Shown here piece after piece: positions 9,054 to 22,352 of a DNA stretch of 64,000 bases. Each line of letters starts with the position of its first letter. Within the stretch, counting starts at the first letter, position 1. The stretch covers positions 339,851 to 403,850 of the forward strand of contig NZ_PEDL01000002.1 of the NCBI RefSeq assembly GCF_002735925.1, read 5' to 3'. The notes beneath the pieces are model-generated. The model searched no databases and was not told the origin of the DNA. It was given only the letters and a program-made list of their open reading frames with translations. Source of the stretch: Sporanaerobium hydrogeniformans. GTDB lineage: Bacteria; Bacillota; Clostridia; Lachnospirales; Cellulosilyticaceae. The position numbers were made by a program, and so were the translations under genes.

Positions 9054-9105
9054 AGGGCTATCTTGATATACTTTTTATAAGGTCTTAGCAAGATAGCCTT
9101 TTTTT
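9054..9105 (+). terminator. Intercistronic terminator/attenuator between binding protein and permeases
   Basis: GGCTATCTTG (9056-9065) pairs perfectly with CAAGATAGCC (9089-9098), followed by seven T residues. It sits inside the operon, so partial termination would give more binding protein than permease. Confidence 0.8.
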
Positions 9106-9138
9106 ACAAAAATTTACTAGATAAAGGGAGAGACTTTT

Positions 9139-10079
9139 ATGAATTCAATAGAGAAGATGAGAAATAGATTTATCTACTTGTCACTCATTATACCTCTTTT
9201 ACTGCTCGTAGGATTTGTCGTGATCCCAGCTTTAGACCTTTTTCGTATGAGTTTTACTAATTGGGATGGCTATAGTCAGAACAGTCAATTTATTGGTTTT
9301 GACAATTATATAAGTATGTTTAAAAATAAAGATTTATGGGTTTCGTTAAAAAATAATGGTATTTATTTTATTGCTCACTTAATTTTTATTCCTATTGAGC
9401 TTTTATTTGCAACGATGTTTACTTCTAAGTTAAGAGGTGCTAAATTTTATAAATCCACAGTACTTTTACCATACATTATCAATGGTGTAGCTATTGCCTA
9501 TGCTTTTTCCTATTTCTTTTCACCTATTAATGGAGCTTTTGACTCCTTACTTGGGCTTTTTAATTTAGAAGCTTTATGTAGAAACTGGCTTTCGGATGAA
9601 AAGGTTGTTAACTATGTTCTCTCTTTTGTATCATTATGGCGATTTAGTGGTTACCACGTCATTCTCTTTATGGCGGCTTTGCAGTCTATTCCCAAGGATT
9701 ATATGGAGGCAGCAGAAGTAGATGGTGCCAGTAGCTTTCAAACTTTTAGATATATTCAAGTGCCATCTATCATTTTAGTTATTGATTATATGTTATTTGA
9801 AAATATTAGAGGTGCACTCCAAGTATTTGATATTCCTTTTGTCATGACAGCTGGTGGGCCAGGTTATGCTTCTTCAACCTTTACTTTATATACGATTAAG
9901 ACAGCCTTTACTTTTGGTAACTTTGGTCTTGCATCCACTATGGCTGTAGCAATTATGGGAATGATTGTTGTTATTTATATCATTCAAAACAAAATACTTC
10001 ATTATAGTAATGGCCCTAGTGGAAAAAAATTCTTATCGCAAAAAATAGGGAAAAAAGGCAGTAAGAAGGAGGTGCAAGG

Positions 10080-10083
<4 letters not shown>
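9139..10083 (+). CDS. Sugar ABC transporter permease, MalF/UgpA type (locus 1)
   Basis: 314 residues with about six membrane helices. It begins with a long first helix (LSLIIPLLLLVGFVVIPALDLF) and has the EAA loop EAAEVDGASSFQTFRYIQVPSI that docks the ATPase. It pairs with the next permease to form the membrane channel for the locus-1 sugar. Its 3' end overlaps the next start by four bases (ATGA), so the two are translationally coupled. No ATPase gene is present in the operon; a shared MsmK/UgpC-type ATPase elsewhere is expected in this family. Ribosome binding site AAAGGGAGAG. Confidence 0.93.
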
Positions 10084-13965
<3,882 letters not shown>

Positions 13966-14017
13966 AAGAATACGGATTAAAATGTATCTTCTGAGAAAAT
14001 TGGAATTATAGTAATAA

Positions 14018-14060
14018 GAAAGGAGGCTAATCGAAAAAAATCGGATAGTCTCCTTTTTTA
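14018..14060 (+). terminator. Terminator of glycan operon 1
   Basis: AAGGAGGCTA...CGA pairs with TCG...TAGTCTCCTT around an A-rich loop, and six T residues follow. Confidence 0.85.
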
Positions 14061-14253
14061 TATTCAACTTTTAAACTACTTGGCATTATAAAATTCCTCC
14101 ATTAAGCTAGAATCCATAAACGCTTTGGAGCCTCAGCTTATGAGAACTTTCAAATGCTTGTATTGCTTGTGTTTAAAGGAAAAACATTTTATCAGTTTCT
14201 ACATTGATTTTTATAGAGGATATATGATAAGGAGTCCTTAAAAACATAAAAAA

Positions 14254-14622
14254 CAACCGATTTTGATTAATAACTGGGGAGATAACTAAATTTGATTTTA
14301 ATACAGATAAGCTTCTAGATATCGCTAGAGAAACTAAAAAACAGGTGTTGAAATGTTGGTGATGGGTGGTAATTGGTTTGGGTCAGAGATGATTTGATCT
14401 AAATCTGACTTATATAGAAAGTACCCTGAAGGGGCAATTCAAATTACAGGGAGAGAAGCCATTTAAAACAGAGTGCAGTATGTACTTGATTTAGACAATC
14501 CAAAGGCACTTGAATATGCTTATGAGAGTACAGCAAACATATTAAGAAGTACCCCTATCACCTATGTAAAGTGGGATATAAATCGTCAATTAAATGATAA
14601 TAATGTTAAAAAGTTTCTTTTT
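14254..14622 (+). pseudogene. Decayed GH36 alpha-galactosidase remnant
   Basis: Fragments in three segments match the GH36 catalytic barrel: QPILINNW (frame of 14254), FDFNTDKLLDIARETKK (frame of 14291), then GVEMLVMGGNWFG, SKSDLYRKYPEGAIQITGRE and QYVLDLDNPKALEYAYEST...VKWDINRQ (frame of 14344). Two frameshifts and in-frame stops at 14395 and 14464 interrupt it. WFG from the DDGWFG motif is joined directly to EMI, where WFEPEM is expected much later, so a large internal deletion has occurred. Only about 120 of some 730 residues remain, with neither end. It probably once completed the galactoside pathway of locus 1. The remaining bases of 13966-14764 hold nothing else I can identify. Confidence 0.75.
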
Positions 14623-14764
14623 AATTCTAGTATAGGATTAGAAAGAAATTTTTTCATTATTAATAATAAACATATTCAATTGAAATTATTTATAAAATTA
14701 TGTATAATACATGCAAATTCAATTGAAGTGACACAGCTATTTATGTTATGAGGAAAGGTATGTT

Positions 14765-16531
14765 ATGACCATTAAAAAGCAATTTCTTATCGTTATTATC
14801 TTATTAACCACTATTCCTTTTATTATAATGCCTTGGTTAGGCTATTTCTATATACAAGGTATTATGGAAGAACAACTTATTTTGCAGTCAGAGCAAAATC
14901 TAGAGCAGACTACAAGAGATATGGAGAAGGTATTAGATGACTTAATAGGTGCTTCAAATGCTATAACATTGGATATGGACATTGTGAGTCTATTAAAAAA
15001 GAATTTTCTAGGCGGTACCCAGATAACAGATATTAAAAAGGTAACTGAAAAAATTTCTAATGTAAATGCTGCTCATCTTTATCGTTATAATGCAGAGATT
15101 TCTATTTATGATAAAGAGGCATCTATTTATACGACTACTACTTTAATTCCTGAATATACAAGGAAGCCTTATAGCAAAGAGTGGATAGAGAAAACTCTAC
15201 AAGCTGGGGGTCATTTTGTATGGACTCAATTTGTATCAGAAAATAAAAAGGATAAGAATAGTAAGCCTGTTATAGGGATGGCGAGAAATATTTTAGATAT
15301 TAGCGGTAAGACCATAGGTGTGTTAGCTATCGAGCTTTATGAGGATAGAAATTTAGCCAATATCTTATTTGGAGAAAATGAATTTGTCAATACAGAACGC
15401 TATTTGGTAGATGATGAGGGAAATATTATTTTGCAATATATCAATAATGCAGTGCATCAGCAATTTTATAACAAAGAATGGTTTCAGCAATTTATAAAGA
15501 CGGAGGGTAAAGGTGCTGATAAGATAGTTAATGCTATAGGAGAAAGACAGCTAGTAAGTGGTAATATGTTGAATAAGGCAAATTGGCATCTTATACAGAT
15601 TATTCCTTATAATGATTTGCTTAGAAAGTTAGAATTTTATAGAAATTTTACGATAGGTGGTAATCTCGTTTTCTTGTTTATTATAATAGGGCTTGATATT
15701 CTTATTATTAATAAAATTACCAGATCTATTATAAAGTTAAGAGATGCTATGCAAAGTGTAAAAAAAGGAGAATTTATAACAATAACTATTCCTAAAACCA
15801 ATCAGGAAGTGCAGGATTTAAGTAAAGACTTTAATATAATGAGTTCTAAATTACAGCAATTATTTGAAGAAAATAAGCGTATTTATGAAGAAAAACAACG
15901 AACGAGATTAGAAGCTCTTCAAACCCAAATTCAGCCACACTTTTTATTTAATACACTAAATGGTATCAAGTGGCTCTGTGTAATGGAAGGGGCTAAAACA
16001 GCAGAGAAGATGCTTATTTCTTTAGGTTTTATATTAGAATATTCATTAAGTAAGAATCGAGATGTAATTACCTTGAAAGAAGAGGTAGTAGGGCTTGAGC
16101 ACTACATTGCATTACAAAAAATGCGATATGGGGAGACTTTTGAGGTAAGCTATGAGGTTGATGAGGAAGTGGAGAATATGGAGGTTCCTATATTATTTTT
16201 ACAACCTCTAGTAGAGAATGCCATTATTCATGGTTTTTGTGATTTAGAGGAGAAGGGGCATATTGATATAAAGGCTAAAAGAGAAAGGAGTAAGGTACAT
16301 ATCATTATAGCTGATAATGGGTGCGGAGTAGATGAAGAGCAAATGATAAATTTATTAGCTAGCCAGAAGAAATCATCCAGTATAGGTGTTAAAAATGTGC
16401 AAGAGAGAATAAAAATCTATTACGGCAAAGAAAGTAGCTTTAGTATTAGTAATAATGAACGAGGAGGGACAACTGTAGAAATAAGCTGGTTAGTAAAAGG
16501 GGGGTCTGAGAATGAAGCTGATTATAGTTGA
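14765..16531 (+). CDS. YesM/LytS-type sensor histidine kinase (glycan locus 2)
   Basis: 588 residues. Membrane helix about 8-30, extracytoplasmic sensor about 32-292, second helix about 296-317, HAMP about 318-370, His_kinase motif QTQIQPHFLFNTLNG with acceptor His392, and HATPase_c (LFLQPLVENAIIHGF, ADNGCGV, SIGVKNVQERI). Same architecture as the kinase at 4255 but a different sensor domain, so it should answer to another ligand. Site GAGGAAAGGTATGTT before ATG. It overlaps the response regulator gene by 20 bases, which indicates translational coupling. Confidence 0.92.
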   Translation: MTIKKQFLIVIILLTTIPFIIMPWLGYFYIQGIMEEQLILQSEQNLEQTTRDMEKVLDDLIGASNAITLDMDIVSLLKKNFLGGTQITDIKKVTEKISNVNAAHLYRYNAEISIYDKEASIYTTTTLIPEYTRKPYSKEWIEKTLQAGGHFVWTQFVSENKKDKNSKPVIGMARNILDISGKTIGVLAIELYEDRNLANILFGENEFVNTERYLVDDEGNIILQYINNAVHQQFYNKEWFQQFIKTEGKGADKIVNAIGERQLVSGNMLNKANWHLIQIIPYNDLLRKLEFYRNFTIGGNLVFLFIIIGLDILIINKITRSIIKLRDAMQSVKKGEFITITIPKTNQEVQDLSKDFNIMSSKLQQLFEENKRIYEEKQRTRLEALQTQIQPHFLFNTLNGIKWLCVMEGAKTAEKMLISLGFILEYSLSKNRDVITLKEEVVGLEHYIALQKMRYGETFEVSYEVDEEVENMEVPILFLQPLVENAIIHGFCDLEEKGHIDIKAKRERSKVHIIIADNGCGVDEEQMINLLASQKKSSSIGVKNVQERIKIYYGKESSFSISNNERGGTTVEISWLVKGGSENEADYS

Positions 16532-17597
16532 TGATGAGATATTAGTTAGAAAAGGCATCATTATGACTGTTGATTGGGATGGTTTGGGAATTAATGAGGT
16601 TATAGAAGCAGGTAATGGAGAACAAGCCCTATCTCTTATTAGAGAGAAAGAAATAGATATTGTAATAACAGATATTAAAATGCCTAAAATGGATGGTTTG
16701 ACACTTATTGAAAGATTAAAGGAGTGTAGACCAGGGGCTGTAGTTATTGTACTTAGTTGTGTCAATGATATGGACAGTGTAAGAAAGGCTCTCAAATTTG
16801 GCGGAGCATTAGACTATATTCCTAAATTATCTATGAGTACAGATGAACTGGTAGAAACGTTAAAAAAGGCTATAAGTTATGTGGATAAGAGTAAAAATTA
16901 TGTAACAAAGGATTTAAAAGAAATATTGCCGAGCTTTTTTACCTCTAGTCAAGATGAGCAGTTAAGAAAGGCGATAGAGTATGGAGAAAAAGAGGATATT
17001 GATAAACTTTTTCAGGAAATCCTATGTGGTGCCTATGTACTAAGAGGAAAGTGGAAAGAGAGCAGGGAATGGGAAGATCTTATAGGAGTTTTTTCTAGCT
17101 TGATAAAAAGATATAATATTGATGTAAACCAGTTCTTTTCAAAATTTAAGTGCATAAAAGAGGTAACAGAAAATGAAACTAGTTTAGAAGAAATGGTAAA
17201 CTATTTAAAAAACATAGCTTATTGTGTAAAAGAAACAATAGAACAAGAAAAGAAAGAGTCCTATGATGAGAACATTTACAAAGCAATAGGCTATATTAAA
17301 GAGCGCTATGACCAGAATATCAGATCAAAGGAAGTGGCAAGTTATATTAACATGAGTGAAGGTTATTTCTCGAAATATTTTAAAAAAATTATTGGTGTGA
17401 ATTTTACTGACTATGTTAATCATATAAAAATAGAAAAGGCAAAAGAATTACTTATAAGGAAAAAACTTACTATTCAAGAAGTTTCGGAAAAGATAGGGTA
17501 TACTAACTGTAGTTACTTTAGTCAGATATTCAAAGAAATAGAAGGAGTGACACCTAAGCAATATCAAAAGGCAAATAATACCGTAAAAAACACCTAA
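16512..17597 (+). CDS. YesN-type response regulator with AraC HTH (glycan locus 2)
   Basis: 361 residues, intact. Receiver domain with LIIVDDE, phospho-acceptor Asp in IVITDIKMPKMDG and an unusual GGALDYIPK in place of the common GAxDYLLK. A short linker leads to two AraC-type HTH motifs (RSKEVASYINMSEGYFSKYFKK and TIQEVSEKIGYTNCSYFSQIFKE) at about 265-360. It is shorter than the broken regulator of locus 1. It should activate the adjacent binding-protein operon when phosphorylated by the upstream kinase. The start is set by the GGGGGGTCTGAGA site inside the kinase end. Its stop codon lies inside the terminator stem. Confidence 0.92.
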   Translation: MKLIIVDDEILVRKGIIMTVDWDGLGINEVIEAGNGEQALSLIREKEIDIVITDIKMPKMDGLTLIERLKECRPGAVVIVLSCVNDMDSVRKALKFGGALDYIPKLSMSTDELVETLKKAISYVDKSKNYVTKDLKEILPSFFTSSQDEQLRKAIEYGEKEDIDKLFQEILCGAYVLRGKWKESREWEDLIGVFSSLIKRYNIDVNQFFSKFKCIKEVTENETSLEEMVNYLKNIAYCVKETIEQEKKESYDENIYKAIGYIKERYDQNIRSKEVASYINMSEGYFSKYFKKIIGVNFTDYVNHIKIEKAKELLIRKKLTIQEVSEKIGYTNCSYFSQIFKEIEGVTPKQYQKANNTVKNT

Positions 17598-17620
17598 TAG
17601 CTAGGTGTTTTTTTACGGTA
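17579..17620 (+). terminator. Terminator overlapping the response-regulator stop codon
   Basis: ACCGTAAAAAACACCTA pairs with TAGGTGTTTTTTTACGGT around a short loop. The A-rich 5' arm and T-rich 3' arm could act on both strands. The stop codon TAA (17595-17597) lies inside it. Confidence 0.8.
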
Positions 17621-17821
17621 TTATACATAATGTATATTTTAAAATTGAAAAAGTAATAAGTTATAGCTTAATTTTATAAAAAAAATTATATAATAAATTG
17701 ATTATTAAAAATTATAAAAAATAGGCTTAATTTCAGCTACTTTTTTAGGCACTTTTAAGGGTATAATGGCTTTAGCAAAAAGGAAGAACTTGAAAGAAAC
17801 AAATAGGAGGAGGGTATAAAA
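17621..17821 (+). promoter_or_regulatory. AT-rich promoter region of ABC operon 2
   Basis: About 200 bases of very AT-rich DNA without an ORF. TATAAT at 17762-17767 is a likely -10 box; the -35 region is weak, as expected for a regulator-dependent promoter. I could not find a clean two-turn direct repeat like the one in locus 1. Confidence 0.4.
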
Positions 17822-19183
17822 ATGAAAAAAATGTTGAAAAAAGTAATGGGCCTCGCTCTAGCGGGGACAATGTTTATCTTACCACTTGCAGGGTGTGGTG
17901 GTGGAGAAAAAGCATCAGTAGCTGATACATCTACAGTGAAAGAAGGAGCTAAACAAGAAGGTACTACCCCTAATAAACTTGTTGTTTGGGGAGGAGTACC
18001 AGCAGAAAGTGGTCCACAAAAGTTAGTTGATGCATGGAATGTTGCTAATCCAGATACACCAGCTGAATATGTTCGTTTTGTTAATGATGAGGCGGGTAAT
18101 ACAAAGTTAGATACAGCATTACTTTCAGGAGAGCAAATAGACATCTTTTTTACTTATTTACCAGATATTTTAAAAAAGAGAGCAGAAAGCGGTATGTTAG
18201 AGGATTTATCAGCTTATGATGCAAGCACTTTCATTAATGAGGAAATTCTAGGTGGTGTTGAGTCTGTACCACAAATAGATAATAAATTATATTGTATGCC
18301 AACGGCTTCTGAGACAATTGGTATTTTAGTTAATAAGAATATGTTAGATGAAAAGGGAATTACTATTCCCGAAAACTGGACAATGAAAGAATTTATGGAG
18401 ATTGCACAGAAGCTTACGGGTGAAAGAAATGGTAAAAAGGTTTATGGAACGACAATCTTCTATGAAGAAATGTTGTTACCTGTTGCCAAATCTATTCTAG
18501 GTGGAGACTGGATGTATAAATCAGATACGGAAAGTAATTTTGATCATCCAGTCCTAAAAGTAAATGATATGCTCAAGCAAATGATAGATGAAGGTACAGC
18601 ACTTCCTTATGAAGAAGTATTCTCTAGAAAATTATCAGCTTATGCGCATCCTGCTTTCTTGAATGAAGAAATTGCTATGATGCCAACAGCAGCATGGATG
18701 TTACGTTATGTCAAGGATTTAGAAAATTTTCCTCATGATTTTATAACTACTTTTGTGCCTTATCCAAGTATTGATGAAAATACCCCTAATCCTTATCTTG
18801 GAAATCTAAACAACTGGATTTGTATGAATTCAAAATCTCAAAATAAAGATACAGCATGGGATTTTATGCAGTTTTGGGTACAAGAAGCAGGTAAATATAT
18901 TGAAAAGTCTCCGGCTTGGAGTAAGGCAAACCTTGACGATGTTACAGCTGTTGTTTTAGGTGAAAATCCGGAAAAACTATTTGATGTAGAAGCTTATAAG
19001 GCAGTTATGCTTAATCAAGATATGAAATATAATCTTACAACGAAAACAGTAGGTTTAGCGCAAATGAATCAAATTTATAAAGATGAAACCGTAAAATTCC
19101 TTTTAGGAGAAATGGATGAGGAGCAATATTATAGCACCTTAAAGAAAAAATGCGATGACATATTAGCCAATGAAACAAAATAA
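17822..19183 (+). CDS. Sugar ABC transporter substrate-binding lipoprotein (locus 2)
   Basis: 453 residues. Lipoprotein signal with lipobox LAGC (acylated Cys25) followed by GGGEKASV and a solute-binding fold (LVVWGGVPAESGPQKLVDAWN, LSGEQIDIFFTYLPD, MPTASETIGILVNKNML). It is the external sugar receptor for the permeases at 19263 and 20160. The very good AGGAGGAGGG site fixes the start. The two FAD enzymes downstream, and no glycosidase, suggest a ligand processed by oxidation or elimination rather than simple hydrolysis; that is inference. A long imperfect hairpin separates it from the permeases, as in locus 1. Confidence 0.92.
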   Translation: MKKMLKKVMGLALAGTMFILPLAGCGGGEKASVADTSTVKEGAKQEGTTPNKLVVWGGVPAESGPQKLVDAWNVANPDTPAEYVRFVNDEAGNTKLDTALLSGEQIDIFFTYLPDILKKRAESGMLEDLSAYDASTFINEEILGGVESVPQIDNKLYCMPTASETIGILVNKNMLDEKGITIPENWTMKEFMEIAQKLTGERNGKKVYGTTIFYEEMLLPVAKSILGGDWMYKSDTESNFDHPVLKVNDMLKQMIDEGTALPYEEVFSRKLSAYAHPAFLNEEIAMMPTAAWMLRYVKDLENFPHDFITTFVPYPSIDENTPNPYLGNLNNWICMNSKSQNKDTAWDFMQFWVQEAGKYIEKSPAWSKANLDDVTAVVLGENPEKLFDVEAYKAVMLNQDMKYNLTTKTVGLAQMNQIYKDETVKFLLGEMDEEQYYSTLKKKCDDILANETK

Positions 19184-19193
19184 TACATGATAT

Positions 19194-19246
19194 AAAATGG
19201 GGGTGTTGAAGCATAAAAGGACATGTTTTCAACATTCCCATTTTGC
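19194..19246 (+). repeat. Intercistronic hairpin between binding protein and permease (locus 2)
   Basis: AAAATGGGGGTGTTGAA pairs with TTCAACATTCCCATTTT (two G-T pairs) around a loop of about 15 bases. No separate T-run follows, so an mRNA-stabilising or processing role is more likely than full termination. Confidence 0.7.
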
Positions 19247-19262
19247 TAGAAGGGAGCTTGCT

Positions 19263-20147
19263 ATGAAAAAAAAGAAATATAACTGGGAGCCATATGTATT
19301 CATAGCTCCAAATTTTATAGGATTTATTATCTTTATCGTATTACCAGTGCTTTTTTCTTTAGTGATATCTTTTACAGATTTTAATATTTTTAACGGATTT
19401 AAAGGAACGAGTTTTGTAGGTCTACAGAATTTTATAGAGATGTTAAAGGATGAATGGTTCTGGGCAGCATTAAAAAATAATGTTATCTATACCGTAGTAA
19501 CTATTCCAGTTACTATGATTCTATCCATTGTTGTAGCTACTATTTTGAATAAGGCAGTATATTGTAAGACACTGATTAGGGTGATGATTTTTGTACCTTA
19601 TATTGCAAGTGTAGTAGCTATATCAGTTGTTTGGTCTATGTTGTTTAATCCTTCACAAGGCATTATTAATCAAATACTTATGGTGTTAGGTGTGAATAAT
19701 CCTCCACAATGGTTAGGAAGTATGCAGTGGGCACTTCCCGCCATTATGATTGTGGGTATTTGGATGACACTAGGGTACAATGTAATCATTTATATGTCTG
19801 GCTTGCAAAGTATTCCCTCTTCACTCTATGAAGCAGCACAAATTGATGGTGCAAGTAAGCTTCAAGAATTTCGTTATATAACTGTTCCGATGCTTAGGAA
19901 CACTACATTTTTCTTGCTAGTAACAAGTATTATTGCATCTTTCCAAGTTTTCGGAACTGTTAATATTATGACAAATGGAGGACCAGGTAATAGTACGACT
20001 GTTTTAGCTCATTATATCTATGTGGCGGGTTTCAGGTATTACAAAATGGGTTATGCAGCAAGTATGGCATGGTTTTTACTAATAGCCATTTTAATTGTTA
20101 CTTTACTTCAATGGAAAGTACAGAAAAAACATGAAAGTAACTTTTAG
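19263..20147 (+). CDS. Sugar ABC transporter permease, MalF/UgpA type (locus 2)
   Basis: 294 residues, six membrane helices, starting WEPYVFIAPNFIGFIIFIVLP and carrying the ATPase-docking loop EAAQIDGASKLQEFRYITVPML. ATG 19263 follows AGAAGGGAGC; an upstream in-frame start would place the N-terminus inside the intercistronic hairpin and is rejected. Co-transcribed with the next permease (12-base gap). Together with the binding protein it forms a CUT1-type importer that needs an ATPase from elsewhere. Confidence 0.93.
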   Translation: MKKKKYNWEPYVFIAPNFIGFIIFIVLPVLFSLVISFTDFNIFNGFKGTSFVGLQNFIEMLKDEWFWAALKNNVIYTVVTIPVTMILSIVVATILNKAVYCKTLIRVMIFVPYIASVVAISVVWSMLFNPSQGIINQILMVLGVNNPPQWLGSMQWALPAIMIVGIWMTLGYNVIIYMSGLQSIPSSLYEAAQIDGASKLQEFRYITVPMLRNTTFFLLVTSIIASFQVFGTVNIMTNGGPGNSTTVLAHYIYVAGFRYYKMGYAASMAWFLLIAILIVTLLQWKVQKKHESNF

Positions 20148-20159
20148 GGAGGAAAGAGG

Positions 20160-21011
20160 ATGAAAACAAAGCTAAAAATATCAAAGCAAAATGTAACAAA
20201 AGCAATACTCACACTTATTATGTTGGTTCTTGCAATAATAGTTGTTTTTCCATTTATGTGGATGATAGTCTGTTCTTTTAAACCTCTTAATGAGCTATAC
20301 GAGTTCCCTCCAAGGTTTATTTCACCCAATATGTCCCTAGATAATTATAAAGAAGTACTATTTGGACAAAACCCATCTTTCTTAGTCTATTTTAAAAATA
20401 CCTTTATTACTACAATAGTTTGTGTAATAGGAACGGTATTTACCTCCTCAATGGCAGGATATGCATTTGCCAAGTTGCAGTTCAAAGGGAGGGATCAACT
20501 CTTTCTACTTTATTTAGTAACGATGATGGTACCTTTCCAAGTACTGATGGTACCTCAATTTATTCAATTTAAATATATGGGTATTTTTAATACTTTATGG
20601 GCCCTTATTTTACCACGATTATTTACACCTCTAGGTACGTTCTTAATGAGGCAATTTTTCCTAGATGTTCCCACTGAAATTATTGAGGCAGGGCGAGTAG
20701 ATGGACTAGGAGAGTTTGGTATCTTTTATAAGCTTATTTTACCACTAGCAAAACCAGCTGTTTCTACAGTGGTGATTTTAAACTTTGTTTGGAGATGGAA
20801 TGAATACGAGGCACCACTTATTTTCTTGACAGATAGCAAGCTATTTACATTGACAGTAGGTCTTACTAATTTTATTGATGAGGCAGGCTTTGCAATGGAT
20901 CATCTGATTATGGCAGGAACAACAATAGCACTTATACCTATGGTCGTTGTATTTATTTTAGGACAGAAATATTTTATTGAAGGCTTAACTAGTGGTAGTG
21001 TTAAAGGTTAA
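20160..21011 (+). CDS. Sugar ABC transporter permease, MalG/UgpE type (locus 2)
   Basis: 283 residues, six helices, with PFMWMIVCSFKP near the N-terminus, the loop EAGRVDGLGEFGIFYKLILPLAKPA and the C-terminal QKYFIEGLTSGSVKG that marks this subfamily. Site AGGGAGGAAAGAGG before ATG. The FAD enzyme genes follow after 28 bases, so import and oxidation are probably one transcript. Confidence 0.93.
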   Translation: MKTKLKISKQNVTKAILTLIMLVLAIIVVFPFMWMIVCSFKPLNELYEFPPRFISPNMSLDNYKEVLFGQNPSFLVYFKNTFITTIVCVIGTVFTSSMAGYAFAKLQFKGRDQLFLLYLVTMMVPFQVLMVPQFIQFKYMGIFNTLWALILPRLFTPLGTFLMRQFFLDVPTEIIEAGRVDGLGEFGIFYKLILPLAKPAVSTVVILNFVWRWNEYEAPLIFLTDSKLFTLTVGLTNFIDEAGFAMDHLIMAGTTIALIPMVVVFILGQKYFIEGLTSGSVKG

Positions 21012-21039
21012 TAATAGAGTGTATGGAAAGGAAAAAACT

Positions 21040-22335
21040 ATGAAAACTTATATTGAACAACAAAAAATATTACCGATTTGCGCGACAGTAGATGTTCTTA
21101 TACTAGGAGGTGGACCAGCTGGTTTTGCGGCTGCTGTTTGTGCAGCGAGAGAGGGTGCTCATACTTTACTAGTAGAACAAACAGGAGATGTAGGTGGAGT
21201 AGCAACGACAGGTCTTATGAGTCACTGGACAGGCAAAACAGAAGGTGGCTTTTATGAGGAAATTTTACAGCGTACATCTAATACCTATGTGAAAGATGAA
21301 AGAGATTATAAAATCTTTATTGACCATGAGACTTGTAAAATTAAAATGTTAGAAATGTTAGAAGAAGCTGGAGCACATCTAAGGTTATATAGTTTTGCAA
21401 GTGATGTTATTGTAGAAGATAATGAGGTTAAAGGTGTTATTATAGAAAGCAAATCAGGGAGAGAAGTCATCTTAGCTAAGGTGGTTATTGATGCCACAGG
21501 AGATGGTGATATTGCATATAAAGCAGGTGTACCTTACTTTAAAGGAAGAGAGAAAGATGGGTTGATGCAACCTATGACTTTAATGTTTCAAGTGGCAGGA
21601 GTAGATAGAAGTAAAATCCAATATGTGGAATTCTTTGAAGATACCTATGAGGTACCAGAAGGAGACATTCAACAATTAGCTAGACAATATATCCCATCAC
21701 CAGCAGGTCATGTTTTAATTTATCCTTCTGTATACCCTAATGTCGTTACGCTAAATATGACGAATTGTATAGGAGTAGATGGTACAAATGCTGAGGATCT
21801 TACAAAAGCTCATGTACTGTGCCGTAAGCAATTACCTCTTATTTTAAAGTTCCTTAAAGAACATGTCCCAGGTTTTGAAGAGGCATATATTATTAAGTCA
21901 GCATCTGTAATAGGTGTTAGAGAGACAAGACATTTCTTAGGGGAAAGGACACTTACTGAAAAAGATATTTTAGAAGCAAGAGTACATGAAGATTGGGCAG
22001 TTACTAAAGCGCAATTTAACTTTGATGTACATAACCTTACAGGAAATGGGCTAGATCAAACAGGGGCTCAGCATGAGTTTAAACAAACAAAGGGTTATAC
22101 CATTCCTTATGGCTGTTTTATCCCTAAAGAAATTGATAATCTTATGTTAGCAGGAAGAAATATTTCAGGAACACATATGGCTCATTCTAATTACAGAGTT
22201 ATGCCTATCTGTGCCAATATGGGGCAATCAGTAGGTGTTGCAGCTGCTATGTGCACCAAAGATAATATTAAACCGCGTCATTTAGATATTAAAACGTTAC
22301 AAGCTAAACTAAAAGAATTGGGTGTGACACCTTAG
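21040..22335 (+). CDS. FAD-dependent oxidoreductase (FAD_oxidored family), locus 2
   Basis: 431 residues. Rossmann dinucleotide motif VLILGGGPAGFAAAVCAAREGA at about 19-40, VVIDATGDGDIAYKAG (second FAD-contact motif) near 150, and a C-terminal NLMLAGRNISGTHMAHSNYRVMPICANMGQSVG. The family is found with sugar transporters and polysaccharide enzymes, but most members lack a defined substrate. No signal peptide, so it is cytoplasmic and would act on the imported sugar. ATG 21040 is chosen for GGAAAGGAAAA; upstream in-frame codons overlap the permease end. It is a paralogue of the next gene. Confidence 0.82.
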   Translation: MKTYIEQQKILPICATVDVLILGGGPAGFAAAVCAAREGAHTLLVEQTGDVGGVATTGLMSHWTGKTEGGFYEEILQRTSNTYVKDERDYKIFIDHETCKIKMLEMLEEAGAHLRLYSFASDVIVEDNEVKGVIIESKSGREVILAKVVIDATGDGDIAYKAGVPYFKGREKDGLMQPMTLMFQVAGVDRSKIQYVEFFEDTYEVPEGDIQQLARQYIPSPAGHVLIYPSVYPNVVTLNMTNCIGVDGTNAEDLTKAHVLCRKQLPLILKFLKEHVPGFEEAYIIKSASVIGVRETRHFLGERTLTEKDILEARVHEDWAVTKAQFNFDVHNLTGNGLDQTGAQHEFKQTKGYTIPYGCFIPKEIDNLMLAGRNISGTHMAHSNYRVMPICANMGQSVGVAAAMCTKDNIKPRHLDIKTLQAKLKELGVTP

Positions 22336-22352
22336 AAATAGAGGAGAATGAG

